From an uncultured Clostridia bacterium (GTDB lineage Bacteria; Bacillota; Clostridia; Oscillospirales; CAG-272): 5,339 nt of DNA. This document shows, piece after piece, positions 5,243 to 5,339 of this stretch. The stretch is from NCBI GenBank assembly GCA_946055715.1, contig CAMGGT010000083.1:1-5339 (forward strand). Reading direction: 5' to 3'. Below the pieces are notes generated by a model. It saw nothing but the letters and a program-made list of their open reading frames with translations, was not told the DNA's origin and searched no databases. Both the position numbers and the translations under genes were made by a program. The stretch's first letter is position 1, and every line of letters starts with the position of its first letter.

Positions 5243-5293
5243 ACCGGGGCTGTTGCAAATGCGAAAATGCATTTGAACAGCCCCGGTGCTTTT
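5243..5293. terminator. Probable bidirectional intrinsic terminator
   Basis: ACCGGGGCTGTT (5243-5254) pairs with AACAGCCCCGGT (5276-5287), and inside it CAAATGC (5256-5262) pairs with GCATTTG (5269-5275). This gives 19 bp with one bulged G at 5255 and a 6-nt loop. On the plus strand it is followed by GCTTTTAT, and on the minus strand by CCTTTTTCGG, so it could stop transcription from either side. On the plus strand it would end the transcript crossing the MFS remnant; on the minus strand it would serve a gene entering from the right. Confidence 0.8.
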
Positions 5294-5311
5294 ATACTAT
5301 TGATACTATTG
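5294..5311. repeat. Two tandem copies of a 9-bp AT-rich unit
   Basis: ATACTATTG occurs twice back to back (5294-5302, 5303-5311), directly after the terminator and in an AT-rich stretch unlike the rest of the window. It may belong to the promoter region of a gene beyond the right edge, as GAAGGG at 5330-5335 resembles a Shine-Dalgarno site. Two copies only, so chance is possible. Confidence 0.4.
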
Positions 5312-5339
5312 TTATTGCAGAATGAAGATGAAGGGATAT

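Noticed and set aside
5209..5325. A 38-codon plus-strand ORF starting MRFFLLSYPKK
   Set aside because: It reads straight through the terminator hairpin at 5243-5287, has no Shine-Dalgarno site and no recognisable product.

Overview
The window looks like a chromosomal fragment of a GC-rich anaerobic Firmicute, most probably a gut clostridium of the Oscillospiraceae/Ruminococcaceae type. The basis is the GC-rich coding sequence with AT-richer intergenic promoters, Shine-Dalgarno sites of GGAG/AAGGA type, and the gene families seen. These are a DUF5662 protein, a cytosolic family-78 glycosidase, a PLP aminotransferase with the FDFSLGNPSVPAP signature, and a small orphan phosphoribosyltransferase. 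The lineage is inferred from resemblance only; there is no rRNA or other phylogenetic marker.

Layout, left to right. (1) 1-328, minus strand: a DUF5662-family gene whose C-terminal end lies outside the window. (2) 329-471: a spacer with a weak possible terminator and a 16-bp tandem unit that also forms a perfect 9-bp stem. (3) 472-1674, minus: a fold-type-I PLP aminotransferase with all the main active-site residues. (4) 1671-1748, minus: a possible short leader ORF whose stop overlaps the aminotransferase start. (5) 1779-3971, minus: a complete 730-residue GH78 (alpha-L-rhamnosidase-like) protein without a signal peptide. (6) 3972-4359: a divergent intergenic region with a well-formed promoter on each strand and palindromes lying on both. 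(7) 4360-4911, plus: a phosphoribosyltransferase (PRT) with a GTG start. (8) 4912-5339: a long perfect hairpin, a short remnant of the N-terminus of an MFS transporter, a probable bidirectional terminator and an AT-rich right edge.

The three minus-strand genes can be read as one transcription unit starting at the promoter near 4112-4141. No convincing terminator lies between the glycosidase and the aminotransferase, and the next gene follows after a short gap. The glycosidase would cleave rhamnose or a related sugar from imported oligosaccharides or glycosides in the cytoplasm. The aminotransferase has no obvious pathway link to it. The PRT is transcribed alone and divergently, and probably serves purine-base salvage.

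No mobile element, CRISPR array, RNA gene or clearly new system is visible. The points most worth a second look are the decayed MFS gene, a 10-mer (CCGTTTTGCG) that I noticed only in the two intergenic regions, palindromes on both divergent promoters, and the possible translationally coupled leader ORF.
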